Source: Prochlorococcus sp. AG-355-J23
GTDB lineage: Bacteria > Cyanobacteriota > Cyanobacteriia > PCC-6307 > Cyanobiaceae
DNA length: 64,000 bases
NCBI GenBank assembly: GCA_003278705.1
Contig: QCDR01000003.1
Coordinates: forward strand, 37,893-101,892
Direction of reading: 5' to 3'
Shown here: positions 46,210-55,581 of the stretch, in pieces
Layout: every line of letters starts with the position of its first letter
Position numbering within the stretch: position 1 is the stretch's first letter
The notes under the pieces: model-generated
Database searches by the model: none
Seen by the model: only the letters and a program-made list of their open reading frames with translations
What the model was told of the DNA's origin: nothing
Translations under genes and position numbers: made by a program

Positions 46210-46887
46210 ATGGAAAAAAATTTATATGAAGAATTAGGTCTCAAACAAAATGCAACCAGAAGTGAAATTAAATCTTCATATCGCTCTTTAGTTAAGCAAC
46301 ATCATCCAGATGCAGGCGGCAAGAAAGAACGATTTCTTGCAATACAAAATGCCTGGGAAACTCTTAATGACCCTATCAAAAAGAAACAATATGATAGCAG
46401 TTTTTCCTTTTCCAGCTCATCATTTGATTCATTAAATGAAAATTGGGAGGAGAAATTTAATTCAAAAAAACATAATTCTTCAATTAAGGACAAAGAAGTT
46501 GAAACATGGATTAAAGAAATTTATAGTCCGATAAATAGATTAATTAGTCAAATCATTAAACCTTTGAATAACGAAATAAAAGAACTATCTGCGGATCCAT
46601 ATGATGACGAACTAATGGAAAATTTTTGCAGTTATATTATTCTTTCACAAAAGAAAATAGAAAAAGTTGAAAAAATTTATAACAAAAAAATAGTTCCAAA
46701 TTCTATTTCAGCTTTAGGCCTCGATCTTTATCATTGTTTTTCACAAGTTAAAGAGGCACTATCAGAATTTGATAGATATACGCAAGGATACGTAGATAAT
46801 TACTTATTTGATGGCAAAGAAATGATCAAAGAAGCAAAAAGAATACAATCAAAGATGTCTATAGAGAAAAAAAATAAAAACTTTTAG
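46210..46887 (+). CDS. DnaJ-like J-domain protein
   Basis: 225 residues. The J-domain is residues about 4-63 (LYEELGLKQNATRSEIKSSYRSLVKQHHPDAGG...), with the HPD motif at about 32-34 that stimulates DnaK ATPase. No G/F linker, zinc region or DnaJ C-domain follows; the rest is a helical domain of its own. It is a co-chaperone with a specialised target rather than the main DnaJ. 16 bp after cysK. Confidence 0.88.
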   Translation: MEKNLYEELGLKQNATRSEIKSSYRSLVKQHHPDAGGKKERFLAIQNAWETLNDPIKKKQYDSSFSFSSSSFDSLNENWEEKFNSKKHNSSIKDKEVETWIKEIYSPINRLISQIIKPLNNEIKELSADPYDDELMENFCSYIILSQKKIEKVEKIYNKKIVPNSISALGLDLYHCFSQVKEALSEFDRYTQGYVDNYLFDGKEMIKEAKRIQSKMSIEKKNKNF

Positions 46888-46898
46888 ATATAAAAATT

Positions 46899-47135
46899 TT
46901 ATTGAGTATATTCTTTAAGTTGATCTAATTTCAACCAAACATCTGGAACAGGTCTGCGCCATCGAACCTGAGCATATTCGTCTTTGACTGAAAGAATCTC
47001 TCCAGGACCTTCAAAGACATAATTAGGTAGATCATCATCACTGGCTAGCGCTTCGATACTTTTTATATAATTTTCTCTATCGATAAAAACTAAGCTTCCT
47101 TTCTTGAGAGGTTTCTTTGGAATAGATTCTGTCAT
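46899..47135 (-). CDS. ndhO: NAD(P)H-quinone oxidoreductase subunit O (NdhO)
   Basis: 78-residue peripheral NDH-1 subunit specific to oxygenic phototrophs. KKGSLVFIDRENYIKSIEALASDDDLPNYVFEGPGEILSVKDEYAQVRWRRPVPDVWLKLDQL is diagnostic, an SH3-like barrel ending in WLKLDQL. It lies alone, convergent with the dnaJ-like gene. Confidence 0.94.
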   Translation of the reverse strand: MTESIPKKPLKKGSLVFIDRENYIKSIEALASDDDLPNYVFEGPGEILSVKDEYAQVRWRRPVPDVWLKLDQLKEYTQ

Positions 47136-47271
47136 AATAAATTCAAGAAAGTTATTTGAAATTCATTATACAAAAACTTGTTTGAAAACTATTGAAAAAA
47201 ATTTATACTGGAATAATAATTACAAACGTCTAAAAAATTTAATAGCCTTAAATGAAAAACATTTATAAGAT

Positions 47272-48198
47272 ATGCGTCTTTTACTACTTGGCTGCACTGG
47301 ATTTGTTGGTAAAGGATTAGTACCAACACTACTCAATGAAAATCATGAAATATACATTGTAAGTAGAAAACCCATTAGTAAATTAAAGCTTGATTTAGAT
47401 TTCAATAAGTTTAAATTTTTTCAAATAGATTTATCAAAAGAAAAAAACTGGAATAACGAAAATCTTCTAAATATTTTAAGAGAGACAGATGGAATTATTA
47501 ACTTGATGGGAGAACCCATAGCAGAAAAAAAATGGACTTCTGAACAAAAACAGGAGATTGAAAATAGTCGTATTAACACCACAAAATTTATGATGAAGAC
47601 CCTTAAAGATTTAAAAATAAACCCAAAAGTCATTATAAATGGATCTGCTATAGGTTATTACGGTACAAGTTTGTCTAGTGAATTCACTGAAAATAGTCCT
47701 GGAGGAAAAGACTTTTTATCTAATCTTTGCAAAAAATGGGAATCGGTCGCCGCTGAAAAACCATTTTTCTCAAGGTTAGTTATTTTTAGAATTGGAATTG
47801 TTCTAGAGAAAGATGGAGGAGCATTAGGAAAAATGCTCCCTATATTTAAAGTTGGATTAGGTGGGCCAATTGGAGATGGTAAGCAATGGATGAGTTGGAT
47901 TCATAAAACTGATTTATGTGCATTAATTATTCAAGCATTAGTTGATAAAAAGTATTCGGGAGTATTTAATGCTGTTGCACCAAATCCAGTATTAATGAAA
48001 GAATTTTCTCAGACTTTAGGAAAATGTCTTAACAGACCTAATTTACTTCCAGTGCCTGGAGCGGTTTTAAAAATATTGTTAGGAGATGGAGCGAAAGTTG
48101 TTTTAGAAGGACAAAAAGTAATTAGCAGTAAAATCAAAAATTATAATTTTAAATATCCTCTTCTTGAGAAAGCAATTTACGCCTCCACCAAGAATTAA
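47272..48198 (+). CDS. NAD-dependent epimerase/dehydratase family protein (TIGR01777 type)
   Basis: 308 residues, extended SDR fold. N-terminal LLLGCTGFVGKGLVPTLL (nucleotide-binding G-x-x-G-x-x-G), GIINLMGEPIAEKKWTSEQKQEIENSR, GSAIGYYG (catalytic Tyr near residue 127), and the C-terminal DUF1731-like RPNLLPVPGAVLKILLGDGAKVVLEGQKV. This is the YfcH/SulA-like subfamily, whose substrate is unknown. Its 3' end overlaps the convergent membrane-protein gene by 50 bp. Confidence 0.88.
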   Translation: MRLLLLGCTGFVGKGLVPTLLNENHEIYIVSRKPISKLKLDLDFNKFKFFQIDLSKEKNWNNENLLNILRETDGIINLMGEPIAEKKWTSEQKQEIENSRINTTKFMMKTLKDLKINPKVIINGSAIGYYGTSLSSEFTENSPGGKDFLSNLCKKWESVAAEKPFFSRLVIFRIGIVLEKDGGALGKMLPIFKVGLGGPIGDGKQWMSWIHKTDLCALIIQALVDKKYSGVFNAVAPNPVLMKEFSQTLGKCLNRPNLLPVPGAVLKILLGDGAKVVLEGQKVISSKIKNYNFKYPLLEKAIYASTKN

Positions 48199-48418
48199 TA
48201 CCGTTTACTAAAGCACCAATAATAAGAATTGTTATCAATGGAACTATAAGAGGATTCCAAACTATCTGAATAAAATTAATAAAAATAAATATTCCATTAA
48301 ATTGCATGATGATTGCAAAAATAAAAAATATTGCAAAAAAAATGACTGTAAATAAATTTATTAATAACAAATTATCGATAATTTGTTTTAACTTATTTTG
48401 ATTATTCTCCTTAGTCAT
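48149..48418 (-). CDS. Small conserved membrane protein
   Basis: 89 residues with two long hydrophobic helices (LINLFTVIFFAIFFIFAIIMQF, about 19-40; IVWNPLIVPLITILIIGALVNGI, about 53-75), ending in a charged WWRRKLLSQEED tail. No recognised function. The long overlap (50 bp) with the convergent epimerase is unusual. It overlaps the LpxB-like gene upstream by 8 bp. Confidence 0.65.
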   Translation of the reverse strand: MTKENNQNKLKQIIDNLLLINLFTVIFFAIFFIFAIIMQFNGIFIFINFIQIVWNPLIVPLITILIIGALVNGINSWWRRKLLSQEEDI

Positions 48419-49613
48419 TTTTTATAACAATATTCATATCATCAACCATTTTAAGACAAGCTTTGTTTTCACCCAGTCTTTTTTTAGCATTTTCATTACA
48501 TGAGATCATAAACTTCTTATTTAGCTGTATAAGGTATATTATTTTTATGATCAATTTAATTGTCTGATTGATTTGATCATTTTTATCTTTAAAATTATTG
48601 GCACAAAAAACATATTTCCCAAGTAAACGTCTTTGCGCTTCTGCAAAAGTTTTTGTAAATTGTGGACCTTTACCTTCAATCTGAATAACCGGTTTTCCTA
48701 ATCCAATCGCTTGCTCTGCTGCTGTTCCTGCCATGCTAATACAGCATCTACTTTTCAATAATATTTTGTCAAAATTATTCCAATATATATTCACTTCTAA
48801 AAATTTATATTGGAATTTCAAGAGATTATTATCTTTTAGATTTTCTATTTTTAACCATCCTCTTTTTTGGAAAATCTCCTTTATTTTTGATGAAGATAGA
48901 GCATTAACTATTGCAAAATTAAACTGAATTTTTTGAAAATATCTTAAATCTGACAATGCCTCTAATACCTCTAAAATCAAAACAAAATTATCTAAAATCT
49001 CAGGGAATCTACTTCCTGGAAATAATCCAATACTAAATTCATCTTTATTTAATTCTTCGTTTATAGGAAAAAACTTATCCATAAATGGGTTGCCTAAAAA
49101 AGACACTTTCTTTTTTAATTGCAAAGTTAAATCATCAGCTGTAAGGGAATCTCTCGCATATATTTTTTTTGCTTTTTGTGAGAGCAAGAAAAATTTAGAA
49201 GGCCATGGTAATTTCAACTTCCCTTCATAATGGCTGGAATAAGCAACTAGATAGGTAAAAAAATCTTTCTTACAAAACCATGCAAAAAAAACTGGCACAA
49301 TATCTCCAACTACAAAAAAATAATCATATTTTTTTTTTATTTTAAAAGTTAAATATAATCTTTTTAGAAGATAAAATATTTCTCCTCCTAATATTTCAGT
49401 AAGTCTTCCCTTAAAAGAATTATAACCAATTCCTCCAGTTCTAAATTCCTTCGTTTTACCGATAATCTTAATTTTTTCTTTTTCGTAATGGTTTCCCATA
49501 CCAACAATTGGCAAAGCATGAACAGAATAACCACTTTTTACGAATTGTTTAGCTATTAGACTGCCAGATAGATCTTCTCCATGCCCATTACTTAAAATTA
49601 AAATCTTAAACAA
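48411..49613 (-). CDS. Lipid-A-disaccharide synthase-related glycosyltransferase (TIGR03492)
   Basis: 400 residues. FKILILSNGHGEDLSGSLIAKQF at the start, DYFFVVGDIVPVFFAWF near residue 100, IGLFPGSRFPEI near 196 and ISMAGTAAEQAIGLGKPVIQIEGKGPQFTKTFAEAQRRLLG near 297-337 resemble LpxB/MurG-type GT-B enzymes. Prochlorococcus makes lipid A, but this cyanobacterial relative is distinct from true LpxB; the substrate is unknown. Confidence 0.82.
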   Translation of the reverse strand: MFKILILSNGHGEDLSGSLIAKQFVKSGYSVHALPIVGMGNHYEKEKIKIIGKTKEFRTGGIGYNSFKGRLTEILGGEIFYLLKRLYLTFKIKKKYDYFFVVGDIVPVFFAWFCKKDFFTYLVAYSSHYEGKLKLPWPSKFFLLSQKAKKIYARDSLTADDLTLQLKKKVSFLGNPFMDKFFPINEELNKDEFSIGLFPGSRFPEILDNFVLILEVLEALSDLRYFQKIQFNFAIVNALSSSKIKEIFQKRGWLKIENLKDNNLLKFQYKFLEVNIYWNNFDKILLKSRCCISMAGTAAEQAIGLGKPVIQIEGKGPQFTKTFAEAQRRLLGKYVFCANNFKDKNDQINQTIKLIIKIIYLIQLNKKFMISCNENAKKRLGENKACLKMVDDMNIVIKND

Positions 49614-49614
49614 T

Positions 49615-50043
49615 TTAAAATTCCAACCATTTTTTTACTTTGGTTAACTCAGGCCAATCTGGATATCTACTTAATCCGTCTTCAACAGATTCTTTCAACT
49701 CACTTTTCACATCTGGCATCATCATAGACATTTTTTTTATTAACTCAATATGATCCCTAACACCTTTATTATTGGTAGCCAAAAGAGCTAAAGACAAATT
49801 CATTCTTGCTTGTGGATCTTGCTGATTTAATCGAACAGCTTGTCTGGCAGCTGACAAAGCTTCTTCATTATTTTTCAAAAGTAATTGAAGCCATGATAAA
49901 CAAGTCCAAGCAGCAAAATGATTTGGAATTTGGTGTATAATTTTTTGGAAATCTTGAACGATTGGAATTAAATCTTGCCCTGCTTTATATCTTGATAAAG
50001 CTGCATTAAAATCCTCTTCGATGGGATTAATTTCGTTATTCAT
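49615..50043 (-). CDS. TPR-repeat protein
   Basis: 142 residues with tandem TPR-like helices (AAWTCLSWLQLLLKNNEEALSAARQAVRLNQQDPQARMNLSLALLATN, about residues 45-95). Soluble, no signal peptide. Partner and role unknown. It sits between the IscA-like gene and the glycosyltransferase gene, with very short gaps (6 bp and 1 bp). Confidence 0.78.
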   Translation of the reverse strand: MNNEINPIEEDFNAALSRYKAGQDLIPIVQDFQKIIHQIPNHFAAWTCLSWLQLLLKNNEEALSAARQAVRLNQQDPQARMNLSLALLATNNKGVRDHIELIKKMSMMMPDVKSELKESVEDGLSRYPDWPELTKVKKWLEF

Positions 50044-50049
50044 TATTTA

Positions 50050-50442
50050 TTAAACTGCAAAAGAGCTTCCACAACCGCAAGTTTGAGAAGCATTGGGATT
50101 TACAAAGTTAAAGCCACCTCCAATTAATTCCTTACTAAAATCTAACTGCATTCCATAAATATATAAAAGACTTTTAGGATCACAAACAACTTGAAAGCTT
50201 TGATCAGCTTTTAATGAATAATCATAAACTTTATCATCGGAATTTATTTCATCAGTTCCTATAAAATCCATCGTATAACTCATCCCACTACAACCGCCAG
50301 ATCTTACTCCTACCCTTAGTGCTTTTTTATCACTTTGGCCCTTCAATAAATTTGCAATTTGTTCTATAGCATCATTCGTAATTAAGATACCTTTGCCATC
50401 ATCAGAATTTTTAATTTCCTGTTTAACTTCTACATTTTCCAT
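50050..50442 (-). CDS. HesB/IscA-type Fe-S cluster assembly protein
   Basis: 130 residues; A-type scaffold with the three conserved cysteines in RSGGCSGMSY (near residue 50) and QTCGCGSSFAV at the C-terminus. It carries iron or Fe-S clusters to client proteins such as NdhI or PSI components. An acidic N-terminal extension of about 15 residues precedes the ITNDAIEQI domain start. Divergent from crtQ. Confidence 0.93.
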   Translation of the reverse strand: MENVEVKQEIKNSDDGKGILITNDAIEQIANLLKGQSDKKALRVGVRSGGCSGMSYTMDFIGTDEINSDDKVYDYSLKADQSFQVVCDPKSLLYIYGMQLDFSKELIGGGFNFVNPNASQTCGCGSSFAV

Positions 50443-50541
50443 AAACGAGGGATTTCTACTATTTATAATATAAAAACTTAATCAATAGGATGCATAGAAC
50501 AAACGTTATCCAAACTTGATTTGTTATAATTTTAAGAAAAA

Positions 50542-51996
50542 GTGAAAATTGCAATAGTTGGTTCTGGATTAGCTGGTCTTACAGCAGCAGTCAATTTAGT
50601 TGATGAAGGCCACGAAGTAGAAATTTACGAGAGCAGGTCATTTTGGGGAGGTAAAGTAGGAAGTTGGGAAGATAAGGATGGCAACCACATAGAAATGGGT
50701 TTACATGTATTTTTTTACAATTATGCAAATCTGTTTAAATTAATGAAAAAAGTAGGAGCTTTAGACAATTTACTCCCAAAAGATCATACTCATCTATTTA
50801 TCAATAATGGTGGTAATTTAAAATCGTTAGACTTCAGATTTCCTTTAGGTGCTCCTTTTAACGGACTTAAAGCTTTTTTTACCACCGAACAACTTACTTG
50901 GGTTGATAAGTTCAGAAATGCCCTAGCTTTAGGGACAAGTCCAATCGTTAGAGGATTAATAGACTATGAAGGCGCAATGAAAATAATTAGAGATCTAGAT
51001 AGAATTAGTTTTAAAGAATGGTTTTTAAACCATGGTGGAAGTGAAAAAAGTTTAGAAAGAATGTGGGATCCTATCGCATATGCATTAGGTTTTATTAATT
51101 GCAAAGATATTTCAGCAAGATGCATGCTAACTATATTCATGATGTTTGCTTCAAAAACAGAAGCATCAAAACTTAATCTTTTAAAAGGTTCCCCACATAA
51201 GTGGTTAACGCAACCTATCGTCGACTACATCACAAACAAAGGAGCAAAAATACATCTTAACCATAAGGTAGAAGAAATCATTTATGAAAAGGAATCTTCC
51301 TCTTATTCAGTAAATCAATTAAAAATATCTTCTCCTGAAGGAATTAAGGCAGTGTTTGCAGATAAATTTCTAGCAGCCTGTGATGTTCCTGGAATTAAAA
51401 AAATAATTCCAAAAGAATGGTATCAATTTAAAGAATTTGAAGGTTTAAAAAAACTTAGAGCTGTAGCTGTTGCCACAATCCAATTAAGATATGACGGTTG
51501 GGTTACTGAATTACAAAAAGATAATACTGGAAACGAACCAATTGGACTAGATAACCTTCTTTATTCTGCTGATGCCTCTTTCAGTTGTTTTGCTGATTTA
51601 GCACTAGCAAGTCCAGCAGACTATAGAAAAAAAGATATGGGATCGCTTCTCCAATGTGTTTTAACTCCTGGCGATAGATGGATGGGAAGATCCACAGAAA
51701 GAATTACAAAAGAAATTGATAAAGAGGTTCGCCGTCTATTCCCATCCTCAAAAAACCTTAAATTGCTTTGGAGTAACGTGGTACAAATTCCACAATCACT
51801 CTATAGAGAAGCTCCCGGTATGGAACCTTTCAGACCCGATCAAAAAACATCTATATCTAATTTCTTCATGGCTGGTAGTTATACAAAACAAGATTATATA
51901 GACTCTATGGAGGGAGCTACAATGAGTGGTCATTTAGCTGCCGCCGCAATTTTAGAGAAGAAAGCCGAATTAGCAAAAAATCTTGCAGTAAGTTAA
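50542..51996 (+). CDS. crtQ: Zeta-carotene desaturase (CrtQ/ZDS)
   Basis: FAD enzyme that completes desaturation of zeta-carotene to prolycopene. The fold starts [18 protein letters not shown], then [52 protein letters not shown] is typical for the CrtQ branch. The C-terminus has [31 protein letters not shown]. 484 residues, start GTG 50542. It is related to CrtP at 18394 but clearly distinct. An SRPBCC gene follows 3 bp later. Confidence 0.95.
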   Translation: MKIAIVGSGLAGLTAAVNLVDEGHEVEIYESRSFWGGKVGSWEDKDGNHIEMGLHVFFYNYANLFKLMKKVGALDNLLPKDHTHLFINNGGNLKSLDFRFPLGAPFNGLKAFFTTEQLTWVDKFRNALALGTSPIVRGLIDYEGAMKIIRDLDRISFKEWFLNHGGSEKSLERMWDPIAYALGFINCKDISARCMLTIFMMFASKTEASKLNLLKGSPHKWLTQPIVDYITNKGAKIHLNHKVEEIIYEKESSSYSVNQLKISSPEGIKAVFADKFLAACDVPGIKKIIPKEWYQFKEFEGLKKLRAVAVATIQLRYDGWVTELQKDNTGNEPIGLDNLLYSADASFSCFADLALASPADYRKKDMGSLLQCVLTPGDRWMGRSTERITKEIDKEVRRLFPSSKNLKLLWSNVVQIPQSLYREAPGMEPFRPDQKTSISNFFMAGSYTKQDYIDSMEGATMSGHLAAAAILEKKAELAKNLAVS

Positions 51997-51999
51997 TTA

Positions 52000-52470
52000 A
52001 TGGGTACTTGGCTAAAACATGACGTAATAACAGTTGTTAATGCGCCTCTTGAAAATGTATGGGACACATGGAGCGATTTAGACTCAATGTCACTTTGGAT
52101 GAGCTGGATTGAATCTGTAAAAACAGTTGACGAAGAGACTAATACGTTACCAGATTTAACAGAATGGACTTTAGCTGCAAATGGCTTTAGGTTTAAATGG
52201 AAAGCTCAAATTACAGAAAGGGTTGAAAAAAGCAAACTTAAATGGAAATCAATAGGAGGGTTACCAACTGAGGGATCAGTAGTTTTCGAAAGTAAAACTG
52301 ATCAAATCACAACGGTAAATTTAGCAATAACTTATGAACTACCAAAAATGATTGCTCGGTTTATGGAAGAAAATATTTTAGGCAAAATGGTTACAAAGGA
52401 ATTACAGGCCAATATTGATAGGTTCAAAGATTTAGTTGAAAAGAACTATACAAAAAAATTTTCTAATTAA
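52000..52470 (+). CDS. SRPBCC-family lipid/ligand-binding protein
   Basis: 156 residues with the START-like fold pattern: VITVVNAPLENVWDTWSDLDSMSLWMSWIESV at the N-terminus, then beta strands and a long C-terminal helix. Family members bind hydrophobic ligands. Coupling to crtQ suggests a role with carotenoids or quinones, but this is only inferred from position. Convergent with hemD. Confidence 0.82.
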   Translation: MGTWLKHDVITVVNAPLENVWDTWSDLDSMSLWMSWIESVKTVDEETNTLPDLTEWTLAANGFRFKWKAQITERVEKSKLKWKSIGGLPTEGSVVFESKTDQITTVNLAITYELPKMIARFMEENILGKMVTKELQANIDRFKDLVEKNYTKKFSN

Positions 52471-53260
52471 AAATATTAATTGCTACATCTAGTAGTCCTT
52501 CAAAAGTATATTTTTTTGCCTGACTATCAACTCTTCCAAAAATCTTGTTACATATTTTTGTTGTCTGAGGTCCAATAGTTAATAACTTAATTTGATCAAA
52601 ATATTCTAACCATTGTTTACCAAGTTTTTTTTCTAGTAAAAAAGCAGCATTTACTACGGTTTTACCGCTTGAGAAAATAATTGCATCGACTTTTCGATTA
52701 GAAATAATATCAATTGTTTCTTCCGGAATTGATTCAGGACATCTAGTTTCATATGCAGCAACCTCAAATACACGAGAACCAGCCTTTCTAAATTGATCTG
52801 CAATTAAATCCCTACCACCTGTTTGAACTCTTGGTACAAAAACTCGAAGTCCATAACCAGATACTGGGAAATTATCAATTAAACTTTCAGCAACAAATTC
52901 TGGAGGTATGAAATCAGCCTTAATCCCAAAATCATCAAGAGTTTTTGAGGTTTTTTCTCCGACTACGGCGATTTTTGTTTTTTTAGAACATTCTTTTAAT
53001 GAACTATTAAAGTATCTAAGTCTTTTATCCACAAATTTGATCCCATTACTACTGGAAAAAATAATCCAATGAAAATCATTTATTTGACTTAATGCTTCGT
53101 CAAGAGGATTCAAATCATCAGGATCAGCAATACTTATTGCAGGTAAATCAAATACATTAGCGCCCTTGCTTATGAATATTTTTTTTATATCCAATATCCC
53201 TTCTTTTGATCGAGTAATAATTATATTTCTTTGATCAAGGGGTAGATCAACTTTCGGCAT
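52463..53260 (-). CDS. hemD: Uroporphyrinogen-III synthase
   Basis: About 265 residues; cyclises hydroxymethylbilane to uroporphyrinogen III for chlorophyll and haem. Typical scattered motifs: IIITRSKEG start, WIIFSSSNGIKFV (near residue 64), VAVVGEKTSKTLDDFG, AAYETRCPE, DAIIFSSGKTVVNAAFLL and TIGPQTTKIC. I chose ATG 53260; a TTG at 53272 is possible. It overlaps the end of rbfA and the SRPBCC gene by short stretches. Confidence 0.9.
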   Translation of the reverse strand: MPKVDLPLDQRNIIITRSKEGILDIKKIFISKGANVFDLPAISIADPDDLNPLDEALSQINDFHWIIFSSSNGIKFVDKRLRYFNSSLKECSKKTKIAVVGEKTSKTLDDFGIKADFIPPEFVAESLIDNFPVSGYGLRVFVPRVQTGGRDLIADQFRKAGSRVFEVAAYETRCPESIPEETIDIISNRKVDAIIFSSGKTVVNAAFLLEKKLGKQWLEYFDQIKLLTIGPQTTKICNKIFGRVDSQAKKYTFEGLLDVAINIFN

Positions 53261-53639
53261 CCTTGTCCTCAAAATTATGATTTTGATTTTTATTTTTTAA
53301 TTCATCGAGAAGTTTCAAGACTGATAATCCTTTATCAAGAACAACATCGTCTTTAAAAATTATCTCTGGAACTCTTCTCATCTCAATTCTTTTTCCTAAA
53401 CTATGCCTTATAGAACTTTTTGCAATATTCAAGTTTTCAACAATCTCTTTCCTCACTTTCTCTTGAGCAGTTGAAGTTATGTAAATTTTACAGTGTTGCA
53501 AATCATTTGATAAATCAATCTTAGAAATATTGACGAAATGATCTCTAATAAGATCATTTTCTAAATCATTCTGCAAAATAAGGGTTATTTCTTTCTTCAA
53601 AAGAGAAGAAACTTTTGCAAGACGGTAATTATTTGGCAT
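53247..53639 (-). CDS. rbfA: Ribosome-binding factor A
   Basis: 130 residues with a KH-type fold; matures the 16S rRNA 5' end during 30S assembly. It begins YRLAKVSSLLKKEITLILQND and has SIRHSLGKRIEMRRVPEIIFKDDVVLDKG near residues 82-108, both typical. It shares one base with the end of the DUF751 gene (TAATG) and overlaps hemD downstream. Confidence 0.94.
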   Translation of the reverse strand: MPNNYRLAKVSSLLKKEITLILQNDLENDLIRDHFVNISKIDLSNDLQHCKIYITSTAQEKVRKEIVENLNIAKSSIRHSLGKRIEMRRVPEIIFKDDVVLDKGLSVLKLLDELKNKNQNHNFEDKDAES

Positions 53640-53857
53640 TATGGTTGTAAATTTATTGGGTTTGTCATCGCTTGCAAGACAAAATAAACAGTTATGAAAG
53701 CACTTAAGACAGAAGATATCAAACCTACTATTGTGAGTGGATTTGATCTATTCTTGAATAAAGGTTCAAGCAAAGCAACAAGTCCCCCAACAATGATGGT
53801 TATCAAATACTTTGGATATCTCGCAACATTAGAGAAAAATTCGCCCATCAGCTCCAC
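53639..53857 (-). CDS. DUF751 membrane protein (Ycf33-like)
   Basis: 72 residues with two membrane helices (KYLITIIVGGLVALLEPLF; IVGLISSVLSAFITVYFVLQAM). This matches the DUF751/Ycf33 family of cyanobacteria and plastids, suggested to affect cyclic electron flow; the function here is not shown. Coupled to rbfA. Confidence 0.82.
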   Translation of the reverse strand: MELMGEFFSNVARYPKYLITIIVGGLVALLEPLFKNRSNPLTIVGLISSVLSAFITVYFVLQAMTNPINLQP

Positions 53858-53902
53858 AAATAGATTACTTTTTTAGCTAAGTTTTAACAAACATTAAACA
53901 GC

Positions 53903-54628
53903 ATGATTACATTATATCAATTTAGGCATAGTGCTTTTTGTTTAAAAACAAGAATGGCTCTTCATGCAAAAAAACTACAATATCGCGTTGAAGAAGTAAC
54001 ACCTGGAATAGGGCAATTTGAAATCTTTAAATTATCAGGTCAAAAACAAGTACCTGTAATAGTCGATAGTAATGATCAAGTTATTAATGACTCTTCAACT
54101 ATTTGCGAATATATAGATAAAAAAAATGATAACAATCCGCTTTTTCCTGAGGACCCAATATTATTTGCACAATGCAAACTAATTGAAGATTGGGCAGATA
54201 CTACAATGGCTACAACTTGTAGAAAATCTTTAATAAAATCTGCCATAGAAAATCCACAGCTAAGAACTGCACTACTCCCAGATGAAATACCTTCTTCAGT
54301 TAAAAGTATTGTTGATAAATTACCTTTTGAAAATCTTAGTAAAATTTCTAATGTAGTTTTGTCTTCTAAAGATAATTTAGAACTCCAAAAATTACTGGAA
54401 GCTTTATCAAAATCCTTGATCAACAAGAAATATTTAGTTGGAGATAGTTTATCAATTGCAGATATTTCAATTGCTGCTCAATTATCCCTTCTTAAATTTC
54501 CAAAGTCTGCAGGACCCATTCTTTCAGGAGAGGGGAGCCAAGAATACATAAACAACCCTTATTTAGAAAATCTTTTCATTTGGAGGAACAACTTAGAAGA
54601 ATATCTTTTTAGTGCTAACTCTCAATAA
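53903..54628 (+). CDS. Glutathione S-transferase-like protein
   Basis: 241 residues. The thioredoxin-like N-domain has ITLYQFRHSAFCLKTRMALHAKKLQY and KQVPVIVDSNDQVINDSSTICEYID (Pro and Ser/Thr of the glutathione pocket). The helical C-domain has LVGDSLSIADISIAAQLSLLKFP. Substrate unknown. Its end overlaps the convergent exported-protein gene by 14 bp. Confidence 0.88.
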   Translation: MITLYQFRHSAFCLKTRMALHAKKLQYRVEEVTPGIGQFEIFKLSGQKQVPVIVDSNDQVINDSSTICEYIDKKNDNNPLFPEDPILFAQCKLIEDWADTTMATTCRKSLIKSAIENPQLRTALLPDEIPSSVKSIVDKLPFENLSKISNVVLSSKDNLELQKLLEALSKSLINKKYLVGDSLSIADISIAAQLSLLKFPKSAGPILSGEGSQEYINNPYLENLFIWRNNLEEYLFSANSQ

Positions 54629-55322
54629 ATTCAAACTTCAATTTATATTTATTTGTTTTTATAGCATGAATAGAAGGATCACCAACTTTTGAACCATAAG
54701 ACGCAACATATTGCACTCCACAAATTGATGGTTTAATTGAATTATCAACTTCCAATATTTCTTCGGAACATTTTTGAAATTTACTAATGGTCTCTACCTG
54801 ATTAATCCTTGAAGCACCTGGCTTATGTACAGTTTGTATAACTAGCTCATCTGCGAAAAAAATATCATCATTTTGGATCTGATTTCTCCCTGTGATTCTT
54901 GAATCGATATAAAAATCATCTTTTAAATAAGTAATTTGATTATTAATAGATTGAGGATCATTTACAACCTTGATTAAGGTATCACCAAATATTGCTTTTC
55001 CAATAGATTCAGAGTTTTTTGCACGATTACCGACAACTAAATCTGAATCATTCTTAAAGAAATTTACTTTATAAATAACTGGCTCTTCTGAATCATTAAT
55101 TATATCTTGAGAAGTAACAAGCCAATTCCCCTCGAACCATTTAGGATAAATTAAATCATTAGAAGTATCTGATAATTTAAAATTTGGCAAATATAATTCT
55201 GGCCATTGATTTACACGATTTTCCAAAAACTCTCGTACATTAGAATCTACAAAAGCAAAAGAACTTTCTAAAAAAATTCCTTGAAAAATCAAGCAAAGAA
55301 TTAATCCAAGAAGAATCTTCAT
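54615..55322 (-). CDS. Exported protein, DUF6816-like
   Basis: 235 residues; signal peptide ILLGLILCLIFQGIFLESSFAF, then a lipocalin-like beta domain with YPKWFEGNWLVTSQDI (near residue 59) and GNRAKNSESIGKAIFGD. It resembles lumenal/periplasmic DUF6816 proteins of cyanobacteria; the label is from memory. Its start codon is one base away from the divergent CRR7-like gene. Confidence 0.65.
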   Translation of the reverse strand: MKILLGLILCLIFQGIFLESSFAFVDSNVREFLENRVNQWPELYLPNFKLSDTSNDLIYPKWFEGNWLVTSQDIINDSEEPVIYKVNFFKNDSDLVVGNRAKNSESIGKAIFGDTLIKVVNDPQSINNQITYLKDDFYIDSRITGRNQIQNDDIFFADELVIQTVHKPGASRINQVETISKFQKCSEEILEVDNSIKPSICGVQYVASYGSKVGDPSIHAIKTNKYKLKFEFIES

Positions 55323-55323
55323 T

Positions 55324-55581
55324 ATGTCAAATCCACTAATAAGAGCATCAGATCATTATGTATTATTAGAGCCAGATTCAAAAGAAAAAATTGTATCAAA
55401 GCAAGAAGCAATTTTATGGTTGAAGAATTGGCTCAGTAAGACAGAAACACAAACAATATATCAAAATATAGAAGATCCTGATCAGGAATTTTTTGAAGAA
55501 TTATTAGAAAGCACTTATGAATTAGAAATAAAATTAGGATACGTTATCAAATGGTTTGCAGTAAGAATTGAACCAGATTAA
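55324..55581 (+). CDS. Chlororespiratory reduction 7 (CRR7)-like protein
   Basis: 85 residues: HYVLLEPDSKEKIVSKQEAILWLKNWL at the N-terminus and LLESTYELEIKLGYVIKWFAVRIEP at the end, matching the CRR7 family (PF12095), which in plants helps assemble the NDH complex. It has no membrane helix. The assignment fits the NDH-rich genome but is by pattern recall. It overlaps aroK by 4 bp at its end. Confidence 0.68.
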   Translation: MSNPLIRASDHYVLLEPDSKEKIVSKQEAILWLKNWLSKTETQTIYQNIEDPDQEFFEELLESTYELEIKLGYVIKWFAVRIEPD

